Assembly (NCBI GenBank): GCA_017302015.1
Contig: JAFLEE010000061.1
Location: forward strand, 1-32,080
Direction of reading: 5' to 3'
DNA from: Spirochaetota bacterium
Lineage (GTDB): Bacteria > Spirochaetota > UBA12135 > COTS27 > JAFLEE01
Length of the DNA stretch: 32,080 nt
Part shown: in pieces, positions 1 through 6,755 of the stretch
How the letters are laid out: each line of letters starts with the position of its first letter
Position numbering within the stretch: position 1 is the first letter of the stretch
Notes under the pieces: generated by a model
Database searches by the model: none
Told to the model about the DNA's origin: nothing
The model's input: only the letters and a program-made list of their open reading frames with translations
Translations under genes and position numbers: made by a program

Positions 1-448
1 GCGTGCTGTCCGACAGCACCTCCACCACCAGCCGAGGCTGGCGGAACACCATGTCGGTCTTCAGGTCGGCCGCGTCGCAGGTGACGAACACGTCGGGGTA
101 GAAGATGGCGTCGTCGGCCACCTGCACCTTCATGCCCTCGACGAAGGCGCGGCAGGGGCTGCCCTTCAGGTGGGACTTGAGCGCGGCGAACAGGTTGCCG
201 CCGACCAGGCCGTGCACCCGCCGCGCACCCACCATCGCAAAGACCTCGCCGCGGTAGAACTCATGCCGCCCGGGCTGGTCGTTCTCCCAGGCGTTCACGA
301 ATTCGTCGTCGGGGGCCAGGTCGAGGCGCACGGTGAGGAGGTTCCCGGCCTGGAGATTGGTGCGGGAAAAGCCCACGGAGAGCGGCTGGGCCCACGCGAA
401 GAGCAGGGGGAGGAGGAGCAGGATTCTTCGGGGGGAGAAGGGATGCAT
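1..448 (-). CDS. Signal peptide joined to Uma2-family (DUF820) nuclease domain, C-terminus cut by window edge
   Basis: An open frame starts at an ATG whose complement is 446-448 and runs off the left edge without a stop (149 codons visible). Residues 1-22 look like a Sec signal peptide (MHPF, two arginines, then a Leu-rich core ending FAWAQP). Residues 23-52 resemble the first strand region of an extracellular domain. From about residue 53 the frame changes character and matches the Uma2/DUF820 restriction-endonuclease-like family: RHEFYRGEVFAM, then GGNLFAALKSHL, FYPDVFVTCD (the PD of a PD-(D/E)XK-type site) and LVVEVLSDST. Uma2 proteins are normally cytoplasmic and start just before that RHEFY block, so an exported version is not expected. 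Leu codons are mainly CTC before the junction, like the rest of the window, and mainly CTG after it. I read this as two unrelated pieces joined in frame near 285-300, by assembly or by real recombination. A TATGAT -10-like box lies at 484-489 (minus). No Shine-Dalgarno is visible. Confidence 0.6.
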   Translation of the reverse strand, partial: MHPFSPRRILLLLPLLFAWAQPLSVGFSRTNLQAGNLLTVRLDLAPDDEFVNAWENDQPGRHEFYRGEVFAMVGARRVHGLVGGNLFAALKSHLKGSPCRAFVEGMKVQVADDAIFYPDVFVTCDAADLKTDMVFRQPRLVVEVLSDST

Positions 449-547
449 GGGAGGAAGCGCGCGGGGCTCGGCCGGGGAAGGGGATCATACTCCGGGGAGC
501 GTTCGGCGGGGGGCCGCGGCGGGGGAGGCGACCGGGACTTGGGCGGA

Positions 548-556
548 TGCTATAAT
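548..556 (+). promoter_or_regulatory. Extended -10 promoter of the tRNA-Arg gene
   Basis: TGC followed by a perfect TATAAT (551-556) forms an extended -10 element. Transcription would start near 563, about 7 nt before the mature tRNA 5' end. No convincing -35 box is present 17 nt upstream, as is common with extended -10 promoters. Confidence 0.65.
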
Positions 557-569
557 CTCCCGCGTTTTC

Positions 570-643
570 GCGCCCGTAGCTCAGCTGGATAGAGCGATAG
601 ATTGCGGTTCTATAGGTCGGAGGTTCGACTCCTCTCGGGCGCA
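570..643 (+). tRNA. tRNA-Arg, anticodon GCG
   Basis: A full cloverleaf can be folded. The acceptor stem 570-576/636-642 is fully paired, with discriminator A643. The D stem GCTC/GAGC is 579-582/592-595. The anticodon stem ATAGA/TCTAT (597-601/609-613) is fully paired. The seven-base loop TTGCGGT (602-608) puts GCG (604-606) at positions 34-36. The variable loop is 614-618, and the T arm 619-635 has a TTCGACT loop. The D loop carries A20, and C35 and G36 are present, which are the arginine identity elements, so the amino acid call is firm. The body closely resembles known bacterial tRNA-Arg. G37 after G36 suits TrmD methylation. CCA is not encoded. Bacteria normally read CGC/CGU with A34 (inosine) in tRNA-Arg(ACG), so G34 is unusual. 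Confidence 0.93.
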
Positions 644-669
644 CTTTTTTCCACCACGGATGGGCATCT

Positions 670-1572
670 TTGGAACTTCCTCGAGCATCGAAGATCATCC
701 TCATCGTCAGCGCGGTCCTGGTGGCCGGGGTCGTCTGCGATGCCCTGTTCATCCCGCCCTCCGTCAAGCTCCACCGCGCCCTGAGGCTTAATTTATTCTG
801 GTCCAAGGCCGTGCGGCGCTTAGACCGTTCCCCGCTCCAATCCGTGGAGTACACGGTGGAGAAGGGCGACGTATTGTGGAACCTGAGCAGCCGCCTGGGC
901 ATCAATATCGACACGCTCTACTCGTTCAACGAGATCAAGAAGGCCCACGAGATCTTTCCGGGGCAGAAGCTGCGCATCCCCATGATCGACGGGCTCCTCT
1001 ACCGCGTCAGCAACCACGAATCCCTCGATTCCATCGCCTCCAACCACAACGTCTCCCGGGGGGCCATCCGCTTCTACAACCAACTCCCCTCCGACGGGGC
1101 CCTCACCGACTCGATGCTCCTGTTCCTCCCCGGGGCGACCTATTCCCTGGATGAGCGCTTGGCGCGATTCGGGGCCGAGCTCATGAGCCCCTTAAGCGGC
1201 GGGACGTTCCGCTTCACCGGCTTCTATGGTTGGCGCGTGCATCCCATCAGCCACGCCCGGGAATTCCACCGGGGCATCGACTTGGGCGCCGCGCCCGGCA
1301 CGACGGTGTTCGCCGCCCAAAGCGGCACGGTGATCTTCGCCACCGTGGATTTCGGCTACGGCCAGGTCATCGGCATCCAGCACCGCAGTCGGCTCACCAC
1401 GCGCTACGCCCACCTCTCCCGGATGTACGTGCGGTCGGGCCAGAAGGTCGCGGCCCAGCAGGCCATCGGCGCGGTGGGGCAGACGGGGCGGGCCACCGGG
1501 CCCCACCTGCATTTCGAGGTGACCCGAGACGGGGTCCTCATCGATCCCCGCGAGGTCACCTCCTTCCAATAG
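670..1572 (+). CDS. LysM-domain M23 family metallopeptidase (peptidoglycan hydrolase)
   Basis: The 300-residue protein has an N-terminal membrane anchor or signal sequence (about residues 8-30). A LysM domain follows at about 59-104 (VEYTVEKGDVLWNLSSRLGI), with a second LysM-like repeat at about 109-154. The C-terminal LytM/M23 domain (about 175-295) keeps all expected zinc and catalytic residues: H200 and D204 in HRGID, H248 in YAHL, and H279/H281 in HLHFEV. It should be a periplasmic, zinc-dependent endopeptidase cutting peptide cross-links. With the active site intact it could be a real hydrolase rather than an EnvC/NlpD-type activator. The start is TTG at 670, preceded by a GGA about 9 nt upstream. 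It begins 27 bp after the tRNA, and the next gene starts 1 nt after its stop, so they are probably co-transcribed. Confidence 0.88.
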   Translation: MELPRASKIILIVSAVLVAGVVCDALFIPPSVKLHRALRLNLFWSKAVRRLDRSPLQSVEYTVEKGDVLWNLSSRLGINIDTLYSFNEIKKAHEIFPGQKLRIPMIDGLLYRVSNHESLDSIASNHNVSRGAIRFYNQLPSDGALTDSMLLFLPGATYSLDERLARFGAELMSPLSGGTFRFTGFYGWRVHPISHAREFHRGIDLGAAPGTTVFAAQSGTVIFATVDFGYGQVIGIQHRSRLTTRYAHLSRMYVRSGQKVAAQQAIGAVGQTGRATGPHLHFEVTRDGVLIDPREVTSFQ

Positions 1573-1573
1573 C

Positions 1574-2542
1574 ATGGCGCGCCCCAAGGTCCTCATCCTC
1601 GATTCCGGGCACACCTCCTACGAGGAGGAACGGGCCGTCTTCGCCGATTTCGACGGGGAGCTCGTCTTCAGCCGGGAGCACGAGCCCGAGAAATGGCTGC
1701 CCCTGGCCCGCGAGGCTTCGGGCATCCTCCTGAACCTCGCCCCCATGAAGGCCGAGAGCATCGCCCAACTCCCCCAATGCCGCGTGATCGCCCGCTACGG
1801 GGTGGGTTACGACAATGTGGACGTGGAGGCCTGCACCCGCGCACGTATCTGGGTGGCCCATTGCCGCAATTATTGCAACGAGGAGACCAGCGACCAGGCC
1901 ATGGGCCTCCTCCTCTCCTGCGTACGGGCCATCTCCCGTCGCGACCGCCTCCTCCACCAGGGAGCCTGGACCCCCGCCCAGAAGGATCCGGTCTTCCGCT
2001 TCGTGGGCAAGACCGTCCTCGTGCTCGGTTTCGGCGGGAGCGGGCAGGCCTTCGTGCGCAAGATCCGCGGCTTCCTCCCCGGGGAGATCCTCGTCTGCGA
2101 TCCCACCGAGGATCCCGCTCGCATCGCCGAGGCGGGCGCGCGAAAGGTCGCCCTCGAAGAGGCCCTTCCCCGCGCCGACATCATCTCGCTCCACCTGCCC
2201 CTCAAGGCGGAAACCCGCCATCTCTTCGGCGCGCGGACTTTCGCCGCCATGAAGCGGGGCGCGATCCTCATCAATACCTCCCGCGGCCCCATCGTGCACC
2301 AGGGCGATCTCATCGCGGCCCTCCAAAGCGGACAATTGGGGGCCGCCGGCATCGACGTCTTCGAGCAGGAACCCCTCCCCGCCGACCACGCCTTCCGCGG
2401 GGTCGAGAATGTGGTGCTCTCCGACCATATGGGTTGGTATTCCCGGGAATCGTTCTCCGAACTGAAGACCCTCACGGCGCGCAACGTCCTCGCGGTGCTC
2501 ACGGGCGGGAAGCCGATTTTCCCGGTAAACCGGGTGGTTTAA
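1574..2542 (+). CDS. D-isomer-specific 2-hydroxyacid dehydrogenase, CtBP-like
   Basis: The 322-residue protein has the family's usual length and layout: a split substrate domain (1-100 and 290-322) around a Rossmann NAD domain. The dinucleotide motif GFGGSG is at 152-157. The catalytic trio is present: R237 in TSRGP, E266 in DVFEQEP, and H285 in DHMGWYS. The His followed by GW and an aromatic residue is typical of the C-terminal-binding-protein-like branch rather than of SerA, and there is no ACT domain, so a biosynthetic 3-phosphoglycerate dehydrogenase is less likely. The enzyme should interconvert a 2-keto acid and a D-2-hydroxyacid with NAD(H) in the cytoplasm; the substrate cannot be told from sequence. 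It follows the M23 gene by 1 nt, and a terminator hairpin closes the unit. Confidence 0.85.
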   Translation: MARPKVLILDSGHTSYEEERAVFADFDGELVFSREHEPEKWLPLAREASGILLNLAPMKAESIAQLPQCRVIARYGVGYDNVDVEACTRARIWVAHCRNYCNEETSDQAMGLLLSCVRAISRRDRLLHQGAWTPAQKDPVFRFVGKTVLVLGFGGSGQAFVRKIRGFLPGEILVCDPTEDPARIAEAGARKVALEEALPRADIISLHLPLKAETRHLFGARTFAAMKRGAILINTSRGPIVHQGDLIAALQSGQLGAAGIDVFEQEPLPADHAFRGVENVVLSDHMGWYSRESFSELKTLTARNVLAVLTGGKPIFPVNRVV

Positions 2543-2550
2543 CCGCCGAT

Positions 2551-2571
2551 TCGGGCAGGCCCCGAGTTTTT
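2551..2571 (+). terminator. Probable rho-independent terminator after the 2-hydroxyacid dehydrogenase
   Basis: Stem TCGGG (2551-2555) pairs with CCCGA (2561-2565) around a CAGGC loop. A G and five Ts follow (2567-2571). The stem is short, but the position, 9 nt after a stop and before a new promoter, supports it. Confidence 0.5.
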
Positions 2572-2624
2572 ACCGAGCGCTCGGCGACGGTCGAAGCGCC
2601 CGAGAAGCGGTGGGAGGGGGAATT

Positions 2625-2653
2625 TTGAAGAAAAGGGCCCCGCATAGTAAAAA
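2625..2653 (+). promoter_or_regulatory. Probable sigma70-type promoter of the ferredoxin operon
   Basis: TTGAAG (2625-2630) and TAAAAA (2648-2653) are 17 nt apart in a locally AT-rich patch. Start of transcription would be near 2660, giving a leader of about 30 nt with AGGAG at 2681. Confidence 0.45.
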
Positions 2654-2690
2654 TTAGGCAACTTTTCCCCGCTATTTCCTAGGAGATCCC

Positions 2691-2975
2691 ATGGCCCACG
2701 TTGTTGGCGAACCCTGCGTCAAGTGCAAGTACGGCGACTGCGTCGATGTCTGCCCCGTCAATTGCTTCTACGAAGGCGATGACATGCTCTACATCAACCC
2801 CGATGAGTGCATCGATTGCGACGCCTGCGTCCCCGAGTGCCCCGTCAACGCCATCACCACCGACTCCGAGGCCAAGCCGGAATGGGTGGAGAAGAACAAG
2901 TCCTTCCCCTACGCCGAAGACAAGCGCCGTACGTCGAAGAACGACGTGACGCACGGGCCGAACCACAAGGCCTAG
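2691..2975 (+). CDS. fdxA: 7Fe (3Fe-4S/4Fe-4S) ferredoxin, FdxA type
   Basis: This is a 94-residue soluble electron carrier. All nine cysteines of the Azotobacter FdI pattern are present, shifted by one: C9, C12, C17, C21, C25, C40, C43, C46 and C50. C9, C17 and C50 would hold the 3Fe-4S cluster and C21, C40, C43 and C46 the 4Fe-4S cluster. [15 protein letters not shown] and [12 protein letters not shown] are diagnostic. The C-terminal 30 residues are charged (KRRTSKND). A strong Shine-Dalgarno (AGGAG, 2681-2685) precedes the ATG by 5 nt. It lies first in a unit with the permease, whose GTG shares the last base of this gene's stop. No redox partner is adjacent, so the pathway is unknown. Confidence 0.93.
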   Translation: MAHVVGEPCVKCKYGDCVDVCPVNCFYEGDDMLYINPDECIDCDACVPECPVNAITTDSEAKPEWVEKNKSFPYAEDKRRTSKNDVTHGPNHKA

Positions 2976-4078
2976 TGTCACCCATCGGGGGGAACAAACC
3001 GGTCCTGCGCTTCACGGTGCAGGACACTTTTTTCTTCCTCATCCTCGCCGGGCTCTCCATCGCCTTCTACAAGGTGCTCAGCCCGTTCCTGGTCATCCTG
3101 TTCGCGGCGATCATCCTCGCCCACGCCTTCTACAAGCCCTTCCTCTACCTGAGGGATCGCCTCCGCCTGCGCGCCTCCCTGGCGGCCCTGGTGACGACGC
3201 TTTTCGCGGCTTCGGTGATCGCCGTCCCCATCACCCTCGTGACCTTCCTCCTTTCCACCGAGGTCTCGGAAGGCTACCAGCGCCTGCGCACCACCGATTT
3301 CTACGGCGAGTTCTCCGTCGGGGGGGTCTCCAAATCGGTGAAGCAGATCCCCCTCTTTCGCGACAATTGGAAGACCCTCGAAGACCTCCACATCGACGAG
3401 CGCGTCGTCAACGGCATCGAAGAGGGGCTCGCCTGGCTCTACAAGGCGCTCCAGAGCCTCATCGTCTCCACCACCCGCTTCCTCATCCAACTCGTCATCA
3501 CCCTCTACCTGATCTATTTCTTCCTGCTCGACGGGGTGAAGATCGGAAACCGGGCCTACGAACTCCTCCCCGTGCGCGAGGAGGATAGCCGCAAGATCTT
3601 CTCCGAAACGCTGCGCATCGTGGAGGCGACGCTCCTGGGCACCGTGGTCGTCGGGGCCCTCGAGGGCACTTGGGCCGGGTTCCTCTTCTTCCTCGTCGGC
3701 ATCCCTTCCCCCGTCGTCTGGGGGGTGGTGATGGCGATCTTTTCCATGCTGCCGGTGGTGGGGTCCAACACCATCATCGTGCCGTTCGCGATCTTCCTCC
3801 TCGTCACGGGCCATTGGGGCAAGGCGCTCATCCTGCTGTCCGCGGGCACGGTGCTGCTGACGATCTCCACGAGCATCCTGAAGCCGAAGATCGTGGGGGA
3901 CCGGGCCGGCCTCCACCCCGCTGTCATCGTGCTCTCCACCATCGGCGGGGTCGCCTGGCTCGGCATGGTGGGTTTCTTCATCGGTCCCCTCATCGCGGCG
4001 CTTTTCATCATGGTCTGGACCCAGTACAGCGAGCGCTACAAGGCCCGCATTTCGCGCCTGAGGGAAAACGGGAAATAG
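2975..4078 (+). CDS. AI-2E family transporter (PerM-like permease)
   Basis: The 367-residue polytopic inner-membrane protein has the family's layout: two N-terminal helix pairs, a soluble segment at about 95-155 (TEVSEGYQRLRTTDF onward), then further helices including FLIQLVITLYLIYFFLLDG and a conserved C-terminal block (SMLPVVGSN, then STSILKPKIVGDRAGLHPA). Family members have been linked to autoinducer-2 export or Na+/H+ antiport, but most, including this one, have no known substrate. The start is taken as GTG 2975-2977, overlapping the ferredoxin stop by one base with AAGG 4 nt upstream, which suggests translational coupling. A GTG at 3017 would remove only the charged N-terminus. The longer frame extending upstream inside the ferredoxin gene is not real. 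Confidence 0.87.
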   Translation: MSPIGGNKPVLRFTVQDTFFFLILAGLSIAFYKVLSPFLVILFAAIILAHAFYKPFLYLRDRLRLRASLAALVTTLFAASVIAVPITLVTFLLSTEVSEGYQRLRTTDFYGEFSVGGVSKSVKQIPLFRDNWKTLEDLHIDERVVNGIEEGLAWLYKALQSLIVSTTRFLIQLVITLYLIYFFLLDGVKIGNRAYELLPVREEDSRKIFSETLRIVEATLLGTVVVGALEGTWAGFLFFLVGIPSPVVWGVVMAIFSMLPVVGSNTIIVPFAIFLLVTGHWGKALILLSAGTVLLTISTSILKPKIVGDRAGLHPAVIVLSTIGGVAWLGMVGFFIGPLIAALFIMVWTQYSERYKARISRLRENGK

Positions 4079-4147
4079 CGCCCATCGGCGCGATTCAGCG
4101 GGCGGGGCCTTGACATCGAAGATCGGGGTCGAACTCGGGAGGTTCCT

Positions 4148-4669
4148 TTGGCCAAAATCGCATCCATCATCGGGCCCGTTTGGGGCCTCGCGGGGGTCGG
4201 GCTGCTCCTCGGGAGCGCGGTCTATCGCCTCGGCGTACGGGCGCTCGACTCGATGCGCGAGGGATACACCTGGACCCAATGGCTCGTCTTCGCCGCGCTC
4301 GTGGGGTTTATGGCCATCAGCGAGGGTTATGGGGCCTTCCAGAAGGGCTTCTCGCCCCGGGTGGCGGCCCGCGCCCTCTATCTGAGCCGGCATCCCCGGC
4401 CGCTCCACCTGCTCCTCGCCCCCCTCTTCTGCATGGGTTTCTTCTACGCCACGCGCCGGCGGCAGATCACCTCGTGGATCGTGACTTTCGGGATCATCGC
4501 CCTCGTCCTGCTCGTGCGCTTCCTCCACCAGCCCTGGCGGGGGATGGTCGATGCGGGGGTCGTCGTCGGCCTGAGTTGGGGCCTCGTGGCCCTCGCCGTC
4601 TATGTCGTGAAGGCGTTCACCCGAGACGACTTTCCCTTTCCGCCGGAAGTGCCGCCGCAAGGGCGCTGA
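4148..4669 (+). CDS. Five-helix integral membrane protein of unknown function
   Basis: The 173-residue protein has five predicted helices: about 5-27, 40-62, 84-104, 108-126 and 135-157. The charged tail is PFPPEVPPQGR. Short polar loops carry notable residues: SEGYGAFQKGFSPRVAARA after helix 2, and YATRRRQITS and HQPWRG around helix 4. I recognise no named family, though similarly small multi-helix proteins with a conserved SEGY..FQ..FSPR stretch occur in other bacteria. The start is TTG 4148 because GGGAGG (4137-4142) sits 5 nt upstream. A TTGACA at 4110-4115 could be a -35 box, but no -10 follows. It is probably the last gene of the ferredoxin unit and ends convergently with the DUF4010 gene 59 nt away. 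Confidence 0.7.
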   Translation: MAKIASIIGPVWGLAGVGLLLGSAVYRLGVRALDSMREGYTWTQWLVFAALVGFMAISEGYGAFQKGFSPRVAARALYLSRHPRPLHLLLAPLFCMGFFYATRRRQITSWIVTFGIIALVLLVRFLHQPWRGMVDAGVVVGLSWGLVALAVYVVKAFTRDDFPFPPEVPPQGR

Positions 4670-4728
4670 AGAACCGTTGGTGCGCATGCCGGCTCTCTCT
4701 CGCCGCGGCGCGGCGCGGGGAAGGCTCG

Positions 4729-5979
4729 TCAGCGCCAGAAGAAAAAGATGCCCGCACCGCCCGCGATGGCGAGGGTGAACGCGATGGCCACGCGCCAGGC
4801 GAGCGCCCGGCTCCCCAGGACGGCGGCGATGAGCCCCTTGAAGGCGATATTGGAGAGCGAGGCGATGAGGATGAGGCGCCAGCCGAGTTCGGGGGAAAGT
4901 TGCCCCTTGTCCATGAGGCGCGCCGTGGAGAGGGTGATGGCATCCATGTCGGTGGTACCGGAAATGACGGAGATCAGGTAGAGCGCCCCCGTTCCCAGGT
5001 GGGTGTTGGCGGCGGCCACGAGGAAAATAACCACGGCGTAGAGGCCGCCGAAGACCAGGGCGGTCTTTAGTTCCGAGGGGCTCCCCGTCACGGCGAGGGG
5101 GGGCGGGGCCTTGCGCAGGCCCGGCAGCAGGGCCCCCGTGAGGATCGCCATGACCCCGGCCATGGCGATGAGGGGCGGGAGGAGGTGGCTCGCCTGGTGG
5201 GGGGCGAACGCCGCCACCAGGACCATGAAGCGGGCGAAGGCGATGGTCGAGGCCACCATGATCACGAGCACGGTGGCATTGGCGCCGGCATCGTTCGGGG
5301 CGGATTTCGCGCGCCTGGCGTAACTGACGGTGGTGGCGGTGGAGGAGATGATGCCGCCGAGGATTCCCCCCAGGAGGGTGCCGGCCCGGCTTCCGAAGGC
5401 CTTGGCGAGCACGTACCCGAAGAGGCTGATGGTCACGATGAGCACGACCATGAGCCAGATTTCACGGGGATTGAGCACCTGGTAGGGCCCGAGGGCCTTG
5501 TTGGGGAGGACCGGGAGGATCACCAGGGCGATGAGCACGAACTGGAGGATGGCCTTGAAGTCGGCTTCGCCGATGCGCCCCGCCAGGTCGTGCATGGGCT
5601 TTTTAAGGGACAGCAGCAGCACCAGGGCTCCCGTCACCACGACGGGCACGGTGGGCGAACCCAGCGCCAGCCAAAGGCCGCAGACGAACATGAGCACCGC
5701 CGAGATCTCGGTGGTGATGCCGGGGGCCGCGAGATCCTTGGGCATCATGAGGTTGCCCAGGATGAAGTAGGCGACCAGGGCCGCGAGGCCGACGAGGGCG
5801 AGCCAGGGTCCGAGGGGGGCGACGAGGAACCCGCAGAGGCAGCCGAGCACGGGAATGATCGTGAAAGTGCGGAACGCCGCGATCTGAACCTGCACCCGCT
5901 CCCGCTGGAGCCCGACGAGGAGGCCGAGGCCGGCCGCGATGGCGACCTTCTGGAGGACAAGGGAGGCCTCAGGCATCAT
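4729..5979 (-). CDS. MgtC/SapB N-terminal domain with DUF4010 membrane protein
   Basis: The 416-residue, highly hydrophobic protein has about 12 helices. The N-terminal third carries the MgtC-like signature (GLLVGLQRERVQ, then AAFRTFTIIPVLG and a GITTEISAVLMF block). The rest matches the DUF4010 membrane domain (GILGGIISSTATTVSYA, then ISGTTDMDAITLS). Family members are inner-membrane proteins of unproven function; MgtC itself is tied to Mg2+ limitation and F-ATPase control, but that role should not be assumed here. Two ATGs in tandem occur at 5977-5979 and 5974-5976. There is no Shine-Dalgarno. Instead, TGC-TACACT ends 7 nt before the first ATG, so the mRNA is probably leaderless. It is transcribed alone, convergent with the gene at 4148. 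Confidence 0.85.
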   Translation of the reverse strand: MMPEASLVLQKVAIAAGLGLLVGLQRERVQVQIAAFRTFTIIPVLGCLCGFLVAPLGPWLALVGLAALVAYFILGNLMMPKDLAAPGITTEISAVLMFVCGLWLALGSPTVPVVVTGALVLLLSLKKPMHDLAGRIGEADFKAILQFVLIALVILPVLPNKALGPYQVLNPREIWLMVVLIVTISLFGYVLAKAFGSRAGTLLGGILGGIISSTATTVSYARRAKSAPNDAGANATVLVIMVASTIAFARFMVLVAAFAPHQASHLLPPLIAMAGVMAILTGALLPGLRKAPPPLAVTGSPSELKTALVFGGLYAVVIFLVAAANTHLGTGALYLISVISGTTDMDAITLSTARLMDKGQLSPELGWRLILIASLSNIAFKGLIAAVLGSRALAWRVAIAFTLAIAGGAGIFFFWR

Positions 5980-5986
5980 GGGTTTT

Positions 5987-5995
5987 AGTGTAGCA
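5987..5995 (-). promoter_or_regulatory. Extended -10 promoter giving a leaderless mRNA for the DUF4010 gene
   Basis: Read on the minus strand, TGC-TACACT ends 7 nt before the ATG at 5979. Transcription would start at or within a base or two of the start codon, and no Shine-Dalgarno is present. Confidence 0.5.
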
Positions 5996-6183
5996 CGTTT
6001 CCGGGCGACGGAGGGCGGGGAAGCCTGAAGGGCGCCCCTAGAAATCGGTTAGAATCAGGGTAGGGGCGAAGGTCCCGGCGAGAAGGAAATGTACTTTTTT
6101 TTGCAACGCCGGGGGCCGGTGCCGGCTCTCAAGTAGGTAGAAGGGCAAAACTTAGCCCTCGATCAGTCCATCAAGGAGTTCCC

Positions 6184-6705
6184 ATGAAGTTTCCCTATTT
6201 CCTCTTTCCCGGTTTCGGCCGCCCGTTTCTCCGTCTCATGACGGCATCCCTCGCCCTGGCGATCCTCGTCGCCTGCGTGCCCGCGGAGTTCCGCAACGGG
6301 ACGGGCCAGGATACGGCGATGCAGCAGGCCATCGCGGAGCGCATCAAGAGCGGTAATTTCAAGGACACGCTCCCCCCCACGGCGGTCATGGTGGTCGGGG
6401 CCCTCATCCCGATCTCGGGGTCGATTGGTTTTTTCTTGGTCCTCGCCTTCGCCCTCAGCCAGGCCCATAAGCGCCGTATGGCGATGATCGAAAAGGGGCT
6501 CCAACCCCAGGCGACCCGTTTCCGTTGGGATCTCCTGTTCCTGTTCAAGGGACTCGTTTTGACGGCGACCGGCCTGGGCATTTCCCTGTGGATGGTCGCC
6601 CGCTACGGGGTGCATGGGTGGTCGGTGATGGGCGGGGTCATCCCGTTACTCATCGGACTCGGGCTCATCGTCTTCTACCGCGTCCTCGCATCGGAAAAGC
6701 GCTGA
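6184..6705 (+). CDS. DUF6249-like membrane protein with lipobox-like N-terminus
   Basis: The 173-residue protein opens with an arginine-containing N-terminus and a hydrophobic stretch ending ILVAC (C31), which fits a lipobox, so it may be a lipoprotein with further helices. A helix at about 66-90 is followed by the characteristic HKRRMAMIEKGL of DUF6249-type proteins. Two C-terminal helices follow (about 117-136 and 145-166). The function of the family is unknown. AAGGAG (6175-6180 region) lies about 6 nt before the ATG. The ECF sigma factor follows within 51 nt, and this pairing of a DUF6249-type protein with an ECF sigma factor suggests a membrane-stress role (inference). A hairpin with four Ts separates the two genes, so the downstream genes may be read at a lower level. 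Confidence 0.75.
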   Translation: MKFPYFLFPGFGRPFLRLMTASLALAILVACVPAEFRNGTGQDTAMQQAIAERIKSGNFKDTLPPTAVMVVGALIPISGSIGFFLVLAFALSQAHKRRMAMIEKGLQPQATRFRWDLLFLFKGLVLTATGLGISLWMVARYGVHGWSVMGGVIPLLIGLGLIVFYRVLASEKR

Positions 6706-6729
6706 CGATTAGCGGCGATTGGAGAATGA

Positions 6730-6752
6730 GCCGGGGGGAGTCCCCGGCTTTT
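6730..6752 (+). terminator. Hairpin with T-tract just ahead of the ECF sigma start (terminator or RBS lock)
   Basis: GCCGGGG (6730-6736) pairs perfectly with CCCCGGC (6742-6748) around a GGAGT loop, then TTTT (6749-6752). It ends 3 nt before the sigma ATG. The only Shine-Dalgarno-like purines (GGGGGGAG) lie inside the stem and loop. It may terminate the upstream transcript or hold sigma translation down. Confidence 0.55.
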
Positions 6753-6755
6753 CCC

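Noticed and set aside
4110-4115. A perfect TTGACA before the gene at 4148
   Set aside because: No -10-like hexamer occurs 16-18 nt downstream, so it is not called as a promoter.
2978-4687. A 569-codon frame antisense to the AI-2E permease
   Set aside because: Composition dominated by E, D, G, R and H as the complement of hydrophobic codons; no domain.
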